Shown here in pieces: positions 16,428 through 26,029 of a stretch of 64,000 nt of DNA; position 1 is the first letter of the stretch; every line of letters begins with the position of its first letter. This DNA comes from Kluyvera sichuanensis (lineage in GTDB: Bacteria > Pseudomonadota > Gammaproteobacteria > Enterobacterales > Enterobacteriaceae): positions 124,001-188,000 of the forward strand of contig NZ_JABBJF010000006.1 in assembly GCF_014218705.1 (NCBI RefSeq), in the 5' to 3' direction. Both the position numbers and the translations under genes were made by a program. The notes below the pieces were generated by a model. The model was not told where the DNA came from. It saw only the letters and a list, made by a program, of their open reading frames with translations, and made no database searches.

Positions 16428-17792
16428 TTAGTCGCACTGAACCTTAATGGCCAGACCGCCGCGCGAAGTTTCGCGATATTTGGCGTTCATGTCTTTACCG
16501 GTTTCGTACATGGTCTCAATGACCTTATCGAGGGAAACGCGCGGCTCGCTGGTACGACGCATCGCCATACGCGCGGCGTTAATCGCCTTAACCGACGCAA
16601 TGGCGTTACGCTCAATGCACGGCACCTGAACCTGACCGGCAACCGGGTCACAGGTCAGACCGAGGTTATGCTCCATACCGATTTCCGCCGCGACGCATAC
16701 CTGTTCCGGGCTGGCACCCAGCAGTTCAGCCAGACCAGCCGCCGCCATTGAGCAGGCCACGCCCACTTCACCCTGACAACCCACTTCGGCACCGGAGATA
16801 GAGGCGTTCATCTTGTACAGCGCGCCAATGGCGCCGGAGGCCAGGAAGTAGCGAATGTAGATATCCGGGCTGACGGACTCGATAAAGTGGTCGTAATAGG
16901 CGAGTACCGCTGGAACGATACCGCAGGCGCCGTTCGTTGGTGCGGTAACCACGCGGCCACCGGCAGCGTTCTCTTCGTTCACCGCCAGCGCAAACATGTT
17001 CACCCAGTCAATGACGTTCATCGGATCGCTGGAGAGCTTGTCGCTGGAAACCAGCATACGACGCAGCGCGGAAGCACGACGCGGTACGCGCAGCGGCCCC
17101 GGCAGCACGCCTTCGGTATTCATGCCGCGGTCAATACAGGCGCGCATGGTTTGCCAGACGTTCTCGAAGTACTCTTCAATCTCTTTCTTGCTGTGCAGCG
17201 CCAGTTCGTTCTGCATCACCATGCCTGAAAGCGACAGGCCGGTCTCTTTGCAGTAGTTGAGCATTTCGGTGGCTGAAGCGAACGGGTAAGGGACCTGGAC
17301 TTCGCTGCTGTCCGCTTTGCCAAAATGCTCTTCATCGACGATAAAGCCGCCGCCGATAGAGTAGTAGGTTTTACTGTAGAGTTGCGTTTCGCCTGCCCAG
17401 GCGGTTATCTGCATGCCGTTTTCGTGCAGCGGCAGATTACCGTTGTGGAAACGCATGCCGCTTTCGGCTGGGAAATCGACTTCGACGCGGCCAAGCGCCA
17501 GCAGCAGACGGCCACGCGCTTCTACGTCACGAATAAATGCCGGGATGGCATCAATATCGACGGTATCCGGCTGGTTGCCCGCCAGACCCATAATAATCGC
17601 GATATCGGTATGGTGGCCCTTACCGGTGAGGGACAGTGAACCGTAGACGTCCACGGCAACGCGCGTCACGTCATCAATCAGTCCCTTTTCGACCAGGTCA
17701 TCGACGAACTGTTTGCCAGCCTTCATCGGCCCTACAGTATGGGAAGATGAGGGACCAATCCCCACCTTAAACATGTCGAATATACTAATCAC
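16428..17792 (-). CDS. sdaA: L-serine dehydratase 1
   Basis: 454-residue iron-sulfur (4Fe-4S) L-serine deaminase that makes pyruvate and ammonia. The N-terminal beta domain begins VISIFDMFKVGIGPSSSHTVGPMKAG; the C-terminal alpha domain holds the cluster cysteines (GACGIVPAV, VGCQGEVGVACSMAAAG, LTCDPVAG, VPCIERN). The start is the GTG at 17792, 8 nt after AGGAG, which gives the E. coli length; an upstream ATG at 17831 would add 13 atypical residues. A monocistronic catabolic gene, regulated by Lrp in E. coli. Confidence 0.97.
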   Translation of the reverse strand: MISIFDMFKVGIGPSSSHTVGPMKAGKQFVDDLVEKGLIDDVTRVAVDVYGSLSLTGKGHHTDIAIIMGLAGNQPDTVDIDAIPAFIRDVEARGRLLLALGRVEVDFPAESGMRFHNGNLPLHENGMQITAWAGETQLYSKTYYSIGGGFIVDEEHFGKADSSEVQVPYPFASATEMLNYCKETGLSLSGMVMQNELALHSKKEIEEYFENVWQTMRACIDRGMNTEGVLPGPLRVPRRASALRRMLVSSDKLSSDPMNVIDWVNMFALAVNEENAAGGRVVTAPTNGACGIVPAVLAYYDHFIESVSPDIYIRYFLASGAIGALYKMNASISGAEVGCQGEVGVACSMAAAGLAELLGASPEQVCVAAEIGMEHNLGLTCDPVAGQVQVPCIERNAIASVKAINAARMAMRRTSEPRVSLDKVIETMYETGKDMNAKYRETSRGGLAIKVQCD

Positions 17793-17957
17793 TTTAACAC
17801 TCCTGACAGGGTTGCCACGTTGTTGCGGCAACGATGTAATAACTGCGCATAGTGTATGAGGGAACCTGAAATCCAGCTTAACTATTCACATGAATTTAAT
17901 TAATGCGTAGCGTTGATTTTACTAATGCTGAACCCCTGGTCATCAAGGTAAGTATAG

Positions 17958-18536
17958 TCAGGGTTTAAGGCCCACCTGTAGCGCTAGCTCACGAATAATA
18001 CCGGCGGTCATGCCCCAGACAAAATAGTGCTGATACCAGGAGAGCCAGACGCGATGTGCGTTGCCGCGGCGATGAATATCAAGCGGATGATAGCGCCCCA
18101 GACGCAGAGCTTCGGCAAGCGGCATTTCAAACACCGATGCCACCTCATCTTCACTGGCGTGATAGTGCAGATCCGGTGGGATAACGCCGAGCACCGGCGT
18201 GACCTGAAACCCGGTCACGCTGTCGACGGGCGGCAGCACGCCGATAATATCCACGCACTCCGGGGGAATGGCGACCTCTTCCTGTGCCTCACGCAGCGCC
18301 GCGGCAATCAGCGATGCGTCGCTGCTGTCTACCGCGCCGCCGGGAAAGGCGACCTGACCGGGATGTTTGCGCAAGCGCGCGGAACGCTGCGTCAGCAGCA
18401 GCCCTGGCTCAGGACGGCGCACGATGGGAATCAATACCGCGGCCTGTCGGGCGTTTAACGCCGTACGCGTCGTCTGCGGACGAAGCAGCTGAAAGCGGGA
18501 GAGAAAGTCATCCAGGTTCAGCGCGCGCTCTTGCAT
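17958..18536 (-). CDS. nudL: CoA pyrophosphatase NudL
   Basis: 192-residue Nudix hydrolase (YeaB). The CoA-specific signature [21 protein letters not shown] directly precedes the Nudix box [20 protein letters not shown] followed by EEV (about residues 65-90), with the Mg-binding REAQEE glutamates. The family cleaves CoA to 4'-phosphopantetheine and 3',5'-ADP. It starts two bases after the pabB stop, so both are one operon. Confidence 0.95.
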   Translation of the reverse strand: MQERALNLDDFLSRFQLLRPQTTRTALNARQAAVLIPIVRRPEPGLLLTQRSARLRKHPGQVAFPGGAVDSSDASLIAAALREAQEEVAIPPECVDIIGVLPPVDSVTGFQVTPVLGVIPPDLHYHASEDEVASVFEMPLAEALRLGRYHPLDIHRRGNAHRVWLSWYQHYFVWGMTAGIIRELALQVGLKP

Positions 18537-18538
18537 GG

Positions 18539-19894
18539 TCAGGACTCCAGTTGTTGTAGGATTCTATTCACTTTATCAAATGTTTCCTGATATTCCGCAT
18601 CTTCGTCGCTGTCGGCCACCAGTCCACCGCCCGCCGAGCAGTAAAGCGTGCCGTCTGTCGCCGTGACCGTACGAATGGTAATGCTGGTGTCCATATTGCC
18701 GCAGGCGCTGAGATAGCCAATGCTGCCGCACCACGCGTTGCGGCGATGGGGCTCCAGCTCATCGATAATCTCCATCGCCCGCACCTTCGGTGCGCCGGTA
18801 ATGGAGCCGCCGGGAAACGCAGCGCGCAGCAAATCGGTCGCGTGCAGTGTTGGCGGCAACTGTGCAGTGATGGTGCTGACCAGATGGTGCACCGCCGGAA
18901 ACGGCTCAACGATAAACAGCTCCGGCACCCGTACACTGCCCGGCACCGCTACGCGACCAATGTCGTTGCGCATCAGGTCGACAATCATAAGATTTTCTGC
19001 ACGATCCTTCGGTGAGTTCGCCAGCCGCTGAGCCTGTTCGGCATCCGCCTGCGGGGAATCGAGGCGCGGCAGGGTGCCTTTTATCGGCCGGGTCTGAATC
19101 TGCCCCTGCTCAAGCTGGATAAAACGCTCCGGCGAGAGGCTCAGAATGGCGCTCTCTTCAAATCGTAGAAACGCGCTGAACGGCGCGCAATTGGCGCGGT
19201 TCAGCCGCACAAATGCCGCCCATTCATCACCCTCGTAGCGCGCCTGAAAGCGCTGGGCGAGGTTGACCTGGTAGCAGTCGCCGCTTTGCAGGTAAGCCTG
19301 CACCTGGCGGAATTTCTCACCGTACTGCGCGCGGTTCATATTGGACTGCCAGCCAGAGGTCAGGGCAAACGGCGCCGTTGTCGGGCTGGTTTGTTCCTGC
19401 AGCCAGCGCAGGCGAGCGTGAATATCACCGTGACACAGCAGGGTAACAACCTGACGCTGATGGTCAACGATCAACGCCCAGTCATAAATGCCCACCGCCA
19501 TGTCCGGGACGCCGATATCTTGTAGCGCCTGCTCGGGCAGCGTCTCAAAGCGGCGGCCTAAATCATAGCCAAAGAGCCCAACGGCACCGCCGATAAAGGG
19601 CAAATCGGCCAGCGGCTTGTCGCTGATGTTCAGCCGATCCATCGCCTGCTGTAACAGCGTTAAGGGATCGTCATGGGAGACTACGGCGCTACCGTTATGA
19701 CTCACGGTAGTGACGTCGCCGTGCGTCACCAGCGTCTGGCGAGGGTCGGCAACCACGATATCGTAGCGGCTGTGCGGATGGTCCGCGTAGCCGGAGTGCA
19801 GCATCATCGCCCAGGGCGAGGCGTTTAACGGGGCAAAGTAGTGTTCTGCGGCATCCTGTCGCCAGGGAAGCGTCATCATTGAAGGGGGTAACAT
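18539..19894 (-). CDS. pabB: Aminodeoxychorismate synthase component 1
   Basis: 451-residue chorismate-binding enzyme that, with the PabA glutaminase, makes 4-amino-4-deoxychorismate for folate. The active-site lysine loop [11 protein letters not shown] and the chorismate-binding C-terminal segments [22 protein letters not shown] and [21 protein letters not shown] are intact. The PIKGT motif, rather than PIAGT, separates PabB from TrpE. First gene of pabB-nudL, as in E. coli. Confidence 0.97.
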   Translation of the reverse strand: MLPPSMMTLPWRQDAAEHYFAPLNASPWAMMLHSGYADHPHSRYDIVVADPRQTLVTHGDVTTVSHNGSAVVSHDDPLTLLQQAMDRLNISDKPLADLPFIGGAVGLFGYDLGRRFETLPEQALQDIGVPDMAVGIYDWALIVDHQRQVVTLLCHGDIHARLRWLQEQTSPTTAPFALTSGWQSNMNRAQYGEKFRQVQAYLQSGDCYQVNLAQRFQARYEGDEWAAFVRLNRANCAPFSAFLRFEESAILSLSPERFIQLEQGQIQTRPIKGTLPRLDSPQADAEQAQRLANSPKDRAENLMIVDLMRNDIGRVAVPGSVRVPELFIVEPFPAVHHLVSTITAQLPPTLHATDLLRAAFPGGSITGAPKVRAMEIIDELEPHRRNAWCGSIGYLSACGNMDTSITIRTVTATDGTLYCSAGGGLVADSDEDAEYQETFDKVNRILQQLES

Positions 19895-19984
19895 TGTTTC
19901 TCTGTCCAGCCTTGTTGCACTGCCTCTGGTGAATGTTCGGGCAGCATGAAATAATAAGCGCCCACAATGTAGCAGGAGTCAATG

Positions 19985-20170
19985 ATGTTTGCAGGATTAC
20001 CTTCACTAAGCCATGAACAGCAGCAGAAAGCCGTCGAGCGTATTCAGGAACTGATGTCGCAGGGGATGGCAAGCGGTCAGGCGATCGCGCTGGTGGCTGA
20101 AGAGCTGCGTGCTACCCACACCGGCGAACGTATTGTCGCTCGCTTTGAGGATGAAGACGAAGACGAGTAA
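19985..20170 (+). CDS. yoaH: UPF0181 protein YoaH
   Basis: 61-residue acidic protein matching E. coli YoaH ([24 protein letters not shown], ending in a run of Glu/Asp). Two tandem ATGs lie at 19982 and 19985; the second gives the usual N-terminus, after AGGAG. Function unknown. Divergent from pabB. A phosphodiester-glycosidase-like gene starts 4 bases later and may be co-transcribed. Confidence 0.92.
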
Positions 20171-20174
20171 CGTC

Positions 20175-20903
20175 ATGTTCATCCGTTCAATACCGCTGCT
20201 GCTGACGCTGATGGCAGCGCCCTTAACGGCAGCAGCGGAAAATACATGTCGGCTCACCGATCCCAGCCTGACGCTGCAAAGCTATACCGCCGATCCCCAA
20301 CATCAACGCATCGCCATGTACTGGCAAAAAGCCAACGGTAAAGCGTACGGTTCGCTGCGCGCGCTGCTGTCCGAGATCAACGGCGACGGGCGTGTGCGCA
20401 TGGCGATGAACGGTGGCATCTACGACAAAGCCTACGCTCCCCTTGGGCTGTATATTGAAAACGGAGAGCAAAGGGTGGCAGTAAACCGCGCTTCCGGCGG
20501 TGGGAACTTCTTTATCAAACCCGGCGGCGTTTTTTACCTTCGCGGCGATCGCGCGGGGATAGTTAGCCTCGATAAGCTGAAATCCACCAAAGGCATGGAT
20601 TACGCGGTGCAGTCCGGCCCGATGCTGATTGAAAACGGGGTCATTAACTGGCGGCTGAAGCCGTCAGCAAGTTCGCGCAAGCTGCGCAACGGCGTAGGGA
20701 TCACCGCGCAAGGCAAGGTGGTGTTTATGCTGAGCGAGCGGGAAACCAACTTTTATGATTTCACCTGCTATGCGAAATCGCGCCTTGATGTGCGGCAGAT
20801 GCTTTATCTCGACGGCACCATTTCGAAGATGTACCAGCAGGGGAGTAGTGTCCCCTGGCAGTACCATCCTTTCGTTACCATGATTACCGTGGAAAAACGC
20901 TGA
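20175..20903 (+). CDS. Secreted phosphodiester glycosidase (NAGPA/DUF2233-like) protein
   Basis: 242 residues with a cleavable signal peptide (MFIRSIPLLLTLMAAPLTAAA), so periplasmic or secreted. The mature part shows the DUF2233/NAGPA fold motifs: MAMNGGIYDKAYAPLGLYIENGE, ASGGGNFFIKPGGVFYL, QSGPMLIENG and MLYLDGTISKMY. The named family member uncovers GlcNAc-1-phosphodiesters, and bacterial relatives such as E. coli YigE are uncharacterised. The frame extends further upstream over yoaH, but the ATG at 20175 gives the signal peptide. It is not in the E. coli locus and lies beside the lyase block, so an envelope-glycan role is possible but unproven. Confidence 0.8.
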   Translation: MFIRSIPLLLTLMAAPLTAAAENTCRLTDPSLTLQSYTADPQHQRIAMYWQKANGKAYGSLRALLSEINGDGRVRMAMNGGIYDKAYAPLGLYIENGEQRVAVNRASGGGNFFIKPGGVFYLRGDRAGIVSLDKLKSTKGMDYAVQSGPMLIENGVINWRLKPSASSRKLRNGVGITAQGKVVFMLSERETNFYDFTCYAKSRLDVRQMLYLDGTISKMYQQGSSVPWQYHPFVTMITVEKR

Positions 20904-20911
20904 GTTCTGGG

Positions 20912-20946
20912 GAGAGGCCGAATGGCGCTTCCCACATCCGGCCTAC
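20912..20946. repeat. REP element
   Basis: AGGCCG (20915-20920) and CGGCCT (20939-20944) around AATGGCGCTTCC, between the convergent phosphodiester-glycosidase-like gene and the heparinase-family gene. Confidence 0.7.
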
Positions 20947-20956
20947 ATGACAAATA

Positions 20957-22960
20957 TCAGGCTCGCCCCACGAACTCAGGCCGCAGCGCAGGATCGTCAT
21001 ACAACGTGACATGCGCCACTCGCTCCCCACGCCAGAAGGTCAGCTGCGTGCCTATAGCGGTGTGATGCACGCTCACTTCCGTCAGCGGCGACTGCTTCGC
21101 CAAATCCCACAGACAGACAAAACGCGCCTGCGGCAGATGGTTGCGCAACACCAGATAGCTCAAATCACTGATGGCCGGGTTATCGGCTGCGAGTCCCTGC
21201 CAAAGTTCACCGTCACCCGACAGCCACAGAGCAAAGGTGTCGCCCTGATGGGAGAAATGGCGCGGCTGACAGCCGTGCAGCGGCGTGACGGTCGCGTTGC
21301 GCATTTCGCGCAGCGGGCCGCTGAGCGAGAAGGGCTGCGGCTTGCCGCCCTGGTCCAGCGCATCGGCCGCCAGATGTAGCGTCCAGTCAAGCTGCTGGCG
21401 GTGCGGGTTTTCTACCGTCGATAGATCGATCAACACGTCATCCAGCCACAGCAGACGGCGGCGAAAACGCACGTCGCGCCAGGCCTCAACGTCCCACTCC
21501 ACGCGGGTGTGGCTGTTTAGCTGCGGCGGTGGTTTTCCCCAATCGGTTTCGGTATCCAGCCACAGGTACTCCTCGCCCATGTGCCAACCGAGCACCTCAG
21601 AGTTGGCGGGGGGCTGGTTGGTCTGGTTAACCGTCAGCGTATTGTGAGTGGCGCTGTTTTTGTAATAGTCGTAGTGCATCCTGGCACCGTAACCGGTGGT
21701 ACCGAGGTCCGGCAGCAGCCAGCCGTCGCCCTGCCATAGCATCAGGCTCTGGCGGTCATAATGGTCGTGCTCACCGCCCCACGGACTGTGTTTAATCAAT
21801 ACCGCCTGCTGCTGTTGCGGGCGTCGCCACAGCGTGATCCCGGCACCGGGTGCGTACAGCGACTGCTGCGGGATCAAATCCAGGTGCGTTTCCGGCAGAG
21901 GCTGATGGCGCCAGAGCAGCGTTTCTCGCTCGTCAGGCTCACCGGCAGTAAACTGCAGCACCGCTGCGTAGCGCGGATCGTGCCAGATAAACCAGGCAAA
22001 TTCGTACAGATCCCGATGATGCAGCTTCTCCTGACCGGCGAGGCAATCGTTAAGGCGAGGGAAGGTGCCGTCCGGCAGCAGCAGCTCAAGCGGGAAGCGC
22101 AGCATCTGCGGGTACCACGGGCCATCAATCAAGCTCCAGCGGGTGCCGTGCGCCAGCTTCTCAAAGGCAAAGAATCCCTGTAGCGCGTAATAGTGATAAT
22201 GGATGGAACCCTCAAACCACATCCCTTCCGCCAGCAGACCATGTTCAAGCTGCCAGCGCAGGCCGTAAGGCGCGTTGACGGCAAACTCCAGCAGGCTGTT
22301 GTCCTCCAGCACAAAACCGAGCACTCCCAGCGCGGCACCGATTTTGACCTCGTGGTTATGGATCTGCGGGCTGCGGTGTTCGCATAAAAAGGTTGCCGCA
22401 CAGCGCAACAGATTGTCGCTGATATGCTGACGCTCGCCCGCCGTCAGGCTCTCGGCAATAAAGTCATAGCCCAGCGCCATATCCAGAATGCAGTTGGCTT
22501 CGCACAACGTCTGGGCGTTCATTTTACCAGGACCATTATGCGGAATATCGCCGTGCACCGCGTAGTCAGGGTAAACATCCGCATAACCCATCAGCAGCGT
22601 ACGCACTTTATCGCGGTACGCGGCGTTGCCGGTCAGCTGCCAGAGCAGGCCCAACTGCTGGCAGGCACTGGCGTTACGACCGTTCATTTCCCGCCACCAG
22701 GCGCCGTCCCACGGTTCACCGCTGAACACCTCACCGTCCACCGGGCAAGCGTGGTGGTGAGGTGAGTCTGGCTGCCAGGTCAGCCGCACCCCATGGTGCG
22801 GGCAAAAATAGTAGAGATTCCAGCTAGCGATCCCGGTTTGCGGGATGCACACAGCGGCGTCAAGCATCGGTTGTGCATCCTTCACGAGCTGTTGAATCAG
22901 GCCCTGTTCGCCGACAGCACGCGCGGCGATCTCCGGCCATAGCCCAGAAAATTGTCTCAT
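20957..22960 (-). CDS. Heparinase II/III family lyase, PL15-like, cytoplasmic
   Basis: 667 residues without a signal peptide, so cytoplasmic. The N-terminal half (about 30-340) is an alpha/alpha-toroid with a Cys/His motif typical of PL15-type enzymes (Cys53-Pro-His-His and Cys72-Pro-Val-Asp-Gly) and catalytic-type motifs HNHE (201-204) and HYHYY (254-258). The C-terminal half (about 360-660) is the heparinase II/III beta-sandwich, with HSPWGGEHDHYDRQSL (391-406) and SATHNTLTVN. Such enzymes cleave uronic acid-containing oligosaccharides by beta-elimination, often exolytically; Sphingomonas A1-IV (alginate) is the model. Start at 22960 overlaps the upstream lyase stop by four bases (ATGA), so translation is coupled. 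Substrate unknown. Confidence 0.85.
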   Translation of the reverse strand: MRQFSGLWPEIAARAVGEQGLIQQLVKDAQPMLDAAVCIPQTGIASWNLYYFCPHHGVRLTWQPDSPHHHACPVDGEVFSGEPWDGAWWREMNGRNASACQQLGLLWQLTGNAAYRDKVRTLLMGYADVYPDYAVHGDIPHNGPGKMNAQTLCEANCILDMALGYDFIAESLTAGERQHISDNLLRCAATFLCEHRSPQIHNHEVKIGAALGVLGFVLEDNSLLEFAVNAPYGLRWQLEHGLLAEGMWFEGSIHYHYYALQGFFAFEKLAHGTRWSLIDGPWYPQMLRFPLELLLPDGTFPRLNDCLAGQEKLHHRDLYEFAWFIWHDPRYAAVLQFTAGEPDERETLLWRHQPLPETHLDLIPQQSLYAPGAGITLWRRPQQQQAVLIKHSPWGGEHDHYDRQSLMLWQGDGWLLPDLGTTGYGARMHYDYYKNSATHNTLTVNQTNQPPANSEVLGWHMGEEYLWLDTETDWGKPPPQLNSHTRVEWDVEAWRDVRFRRRLLWLDDVLIDLSTVENPHRQQLDWTLHLAADALDQGGKPQPFSLSGPLREMRNATVTPLHGCQPRHFSHQGDTFALWLSGDGELWQGLAADNPAISDLSYLVLRNHLPQARFVCLWDLAKQSPLTEVSVHHTAIGTQLTFWRGERVAHVTLYDDPALRPEFVGRA

Positions 22961-24198
22961 TTTTGGTTTTCCCTGACCTCTGAAGACGCGGTAAGCGGTG
23001 CAGTGAGCGTGGTGATATCGTCGGGATATTTCGCCCGCAGCCAGCGCGCTTTTTCGCGGAACAGCGCGTCGTCCGGCCATGCGTGGGCGGCGGTGGCGAT
23101 GTTGCGCAACGCTTTCTTGTCATCCATTTTGTCGAGGTCTTTCCACGGCCACGGCGTGTCACTGTTGATAAAACCGGCGATGTACTGGTAGCCCTTGCGC
23201 AGGCTGTGATCGTCGAGGGTAAAGTTCCAGATATCGACCCCGGCTTTTTCACCCAGACGACCCAGGCGGCTGTAAGCGTCGAGGTTAAAGTTGCTGTAGT
23301 GCCACGGGCGAGTGCGCTCCAGTTCGGCCATCTGGCGGCCTTCAACGTCAAACTGCCCGGCAATACGGCGCAGTTGGGTGACATACAGGCGCTTTTTGGC
23401 CTCTTCCGGCTTGCCGCTGAACAGCGCAAAGGTCGCCGCCTGCATATCGAAGTAGGTACCGTGGTTGTTGTGCCAGTTCTCTTCTTCAAAGCCATTCTGG
23501 CTGGTGGTCATCCAGTGATAGAAATCGCCAAACCACTTTTTCAGCTCGGTCACGTCCGCATCACTTAACTTACCGGATGCTTGCAGCAGGGCAATGGCAT
23601 CCACCACGTCAACCAGCGCGCGGCTGTCGATAATGCCGATGCCGCGGCCGGTGTTGATCCCCGGGATAGCCTGAGCGTGCTGCAGATTTGGCGTCATGCG
23701 GGTTTCCGGGGCCAGGAACCAGCTTTTGAGTTGTTCGGCCGCTTTCTGGGCGTAACGGTCGTCATGCGAGAAGTACCATGCCAGCGCCAGCGTAGAGACG
23801 TCGTTGCTCATCTTCCCCAGCCGATTTTTATCGGTGGCATCGCTGTTGGCATCCGGGTTGGTTTGACCATCTTTGCGGATGTACGGCAGGCCATCTTTGG
23901 TCTCCGGGTTTGGCCACCAGTAAGGCGGGAAGCTGTAGTAGTCGTGCTTATTACCGCTGGCGGCTACTAGCGTTTTATCCATCACCGAATAGAGCGGGTG
24001 TTTCAGCGCAGCATCCGCTTTTTTCAACAGCGCGCTTTCCGCCTGTAAGAACAGCGGGTCTTTGGCCGCAATCTGTTCGCGGCTGAACGCCAGATCGTTG
24101 CCATCAAGCGTATAAGGCTCTGCCGCATACAGCGAAGCGCTGAACCCAGAGCAGAGTAGCGCAATGCCTAATATTCCACGGCGATGTATTGAACTCAT
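22957..24198 (-). CDS. Periplasmic alginate-lyase-superfamily enzyme
   Basis: 413 residues. The signal peptide (about 1-26, ending YAA-EP) points to the periplasm. The rest is an alginate_lyase (PF05426) alpha/alpha-toroid as in PL5/PL38 enzymes: HDYYSFPPYWWPNP (85-98), IPGINTGRGIGIIDSR (178-193), the catalytic NNH at 244-246 and ELERTRPWHYSNFNL (292-306) with the Arg and His-Tyr pair. The Asn-His, Arg and Tyr set matches the beta-elimination centre known from A1-III. It would make the first cuts before import by the divergent ABC system. Paralogue of the enzyme at 28927. Alginate, glucuronan or another polyuronate are possible. Confidence 0.85.
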   Translation of the reverse strand: MSSIHRRGILGIALLCSGFSASLYAAEPYTLDGNDLAFSREQIAAKDPLFLQAESALLKKADAALKHPLYSVMDKTLVAASGNKHDYYSFPPYWWPNPETKDGLPYIRKDGQTNPDANSDATDKNRLGKMSNDVSTLALAWYFSHDDRYAQKAAEQLKSWFLAPETRMTPNLQHAQAIPGINTGRGIGIIDSRALVDVVDAIALLQASGKLSDADVTELKKWFGDFYHWMTTSQNGFEEENWHNNHGTYFDMQAATFALFSGKPEEAKKRLYVTQLRRIAGQFDVEGRQMAELERTRPWHYSNFNLDAYSRLGRLGEKAGVDIWNFTLDDHSLRKGYQYIAGFINSDTPWPWKDLDKMDDKKALRNIATAAHAWPDDALFREKARWLRAKYPDDITTLTAPLTASSEVRENQK

Positions 24199-24726
24199 AG
24201 TGATAACCCTTCTGCAAATAGAGAAAAGATAACAAGAGAATTTTGCCTTTAGCGTATTTTAACAACACTAAAAGCAGGCGATTTAATTAAAAGATAACGC
24301 ATTCATAAATAGGTTGGCGTGCAGTGTAAAAGACAAAGTGATTTTTTTTGTGATGCTCATCATGGTTATCAAGTTGAATAAAAAATGACGCATTTATTGT
24401 AGCGCAGTTCACGTTTTTAGCCGTTTTTCTTATTTTGTTGAGTTTATCAAAAAAATAAACAAAATGTTAATTCATTGAATTTTAATGATAAAATTTTTAT
24501 GTCACTTTTGTCGTCACTTTCATGCGTGATCTCGTTCAACTTTTCTGTTTCTGAAATACGATTTCTTTTTTGTGTGGTTGTATTGGAAAATATATTTCTA
24601 TTTAATGTTCGGAAATAATTTTTTATGCATGTTGTATTCACCGCAAAATGTTAATCCAGATCACGGAAATGCATTTTGTGAGAATTTAATTATCTTTGTG
24701 CCCTACACAATAAAGGATATGCAATC
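24199..24726. promoter_or_regulatory. AT-rich divergent control region of the lyase/ABC block
   Basis: 528 bp with no supported gene, much more AT-rich than the flanking coding DNA. It contains a CRP-like site TGTGA-N6-TCATG (24349-24364), a pseudopalindrome AATAAA..TTTATT (24377-24398) and an inverted repeat TCATT-N7-AATGA (24472-24488). Either palindrome could be an operator, for example for KdgR. No regulator is encoded in the block, so control must come from elsewhere. Confidence 0.5.
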
Positions 24727-26016
24727 ATGTCTGCGAATAAATTACGCTCATTATTACTGCTTTCTGCTCTAGGACTGGGTATCGGGCAAAGCTACGCCGC
24801 CACCACCCTGAACGTCTGGATCCGTGCGAGCAACGACTCAAAAAATATCTACAAGCAAGAAGCCGAGAAGTTCGAAGAGAAGACCGGCATTAAGATTGAG
24901 TACTTCAATGCCACCACCGACTTCGAACAGCGGCTGGCGCGCGCCACGGCGGGTAATGCCTTACCGGATCTGATCTTCAACGATGCCGCTTCACTCGGCC
25001 AGTTTATTCAGCTTGGCATTGCCGACGAAATTGACCCGAAAGCCATCAGCGGCGGCGACCAGCTGTACCAGACCGCGTGGAACAGCACCCGCTATATCGA
25101 CGGCAAATACTACGGCGTGCCAACCTCTGCGCAAACCTTCGCGCTGTTTGTGCGCAAAGACTGGCGTGAGAAGCTGGGTCTGCCGCTGCCAAAAAGCTGG
25201 GATGATATCCAGACGCTGGCCAAAGCCTTCACCACCCAGGACCCGGACGGCAACGGTAAAAACGACACCTACGGCTTTATCGTGCCGGCCTCTACCACCC
25301 GCGGCTACGCCAGCTGGTTTATGAGCAGCTTTATCTGGCAGGCGGGCGGTGATTTCGTCAAAGAGAACGGCGGCAAATTCAGCGCCTCGCTCGATACTCC
25401 AGAAGTGGCTCAGGCGATGACCTTTATGCGCACCATGATGTGCGAAAAAGTGACCCAGCCGGGGGCGATTAACGCCACTACCGCCGACGTTATCCCATCG
25501 TTCCGTTCCGGTCAGAGCGGCATGTTCTTCAGCGGCCCTTACCACATCGCGCTGTTTGATAAAGACCCAGGCAAAGACAACTTCGATGTCGTGCCGGTTG
25601 TTGGGCCGAAAGGGGAAGCCACCCTCGCTGAAGGGACCACCGTCTTTATGATGAAGAGCAGCAAGCAGAAAGAGGCGGCGCAGAAATTTATCGAATTTAT
25701 GATTTCACAGGAAGGCCAGGAGATCGGCATGGGTAAAGGCAGCCAGCATATTCCCGTGGTGCGTCTGCCGGTGAACAAAAACGTCGATGTCAAAGCCGTT
25801 TACCAGGACGCGCGCTGGGAAACCTTCGCCAGGCTGTATAACGAGCAGGGCCGCTATGTGCCGCAAATTCCAAACTGGACGCCGGTGCGTCAGGTGGCAG
25901 CCGATGGCTTCAACCGTATTTTCGCCGACTGTAATAGCAATATCAGCGCTGAGCTGAAGTCCATCGACGTGAAGGTCAACGCCGAGCTGGAAAAACAAAA
26001 CGTGCTGGCTAAGTGA
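24727..26016 (+). CDS. Sugar ABC transporter substrate-binding protein
   Basis: 429 residues. Signal peptide MSANKLRSLLLLSALGLGIGQSYA is cleaved before ATTLNVW. It belongs to the extracellular solute-binding family 1 (MalE/UgpB-like, CUT1 importers), with the family signature WRASNDSKNIYKQEAEKFEEKTGIK near the start, then DLIFNDAASLGQFIQLG and GKYYGVPTSAQTFALFVRKDW. It should bind the oligosaccharide released by the periplasmic lyase. AAAGGATATGC lies before the ATG. First gene of a five-gene operon facing away from the lyase pair. Confidence 0.9.
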   Translation: MSANKLRSLLLLSALGLGIGQSYAATTLNVWIRASNDSKNIYKQEAEKFEEKTGIKIEYFNATTDFEQRLARATAGNALPDLIFNDAASLGQFIQLGIADEIDPKAISGGDQLYQTAWNSTRYIDGKYYGVPTSAQTFALFVRKDWREKLGLPLPKSWDDIQTLAKAFTTQDPDGNGKNDTYGFIVPASTTRGYASWFMSSFIWQAGGDFVKENGGKFSASLDTPEVAQAMTFMRTMMCEKVTQPGAINATTADVIPSFRSGQSGMFFSGPYHIALFDKDPGKDNFDVVPVVGPKGEATLAEGTTVFMMKSSKQKEAAQKFIEFMISQEGQEIGMGKGSQHIPVVRLPVNKNVDVKAVYQDARWETFARLYNEQGRYVPQIPNWTPVRQVAADGFNRIFADCNSNISAELKSIDVKVNAELEKQNVLAK

Positions 26017-26029
26017 GAGGGAGTAAGTA

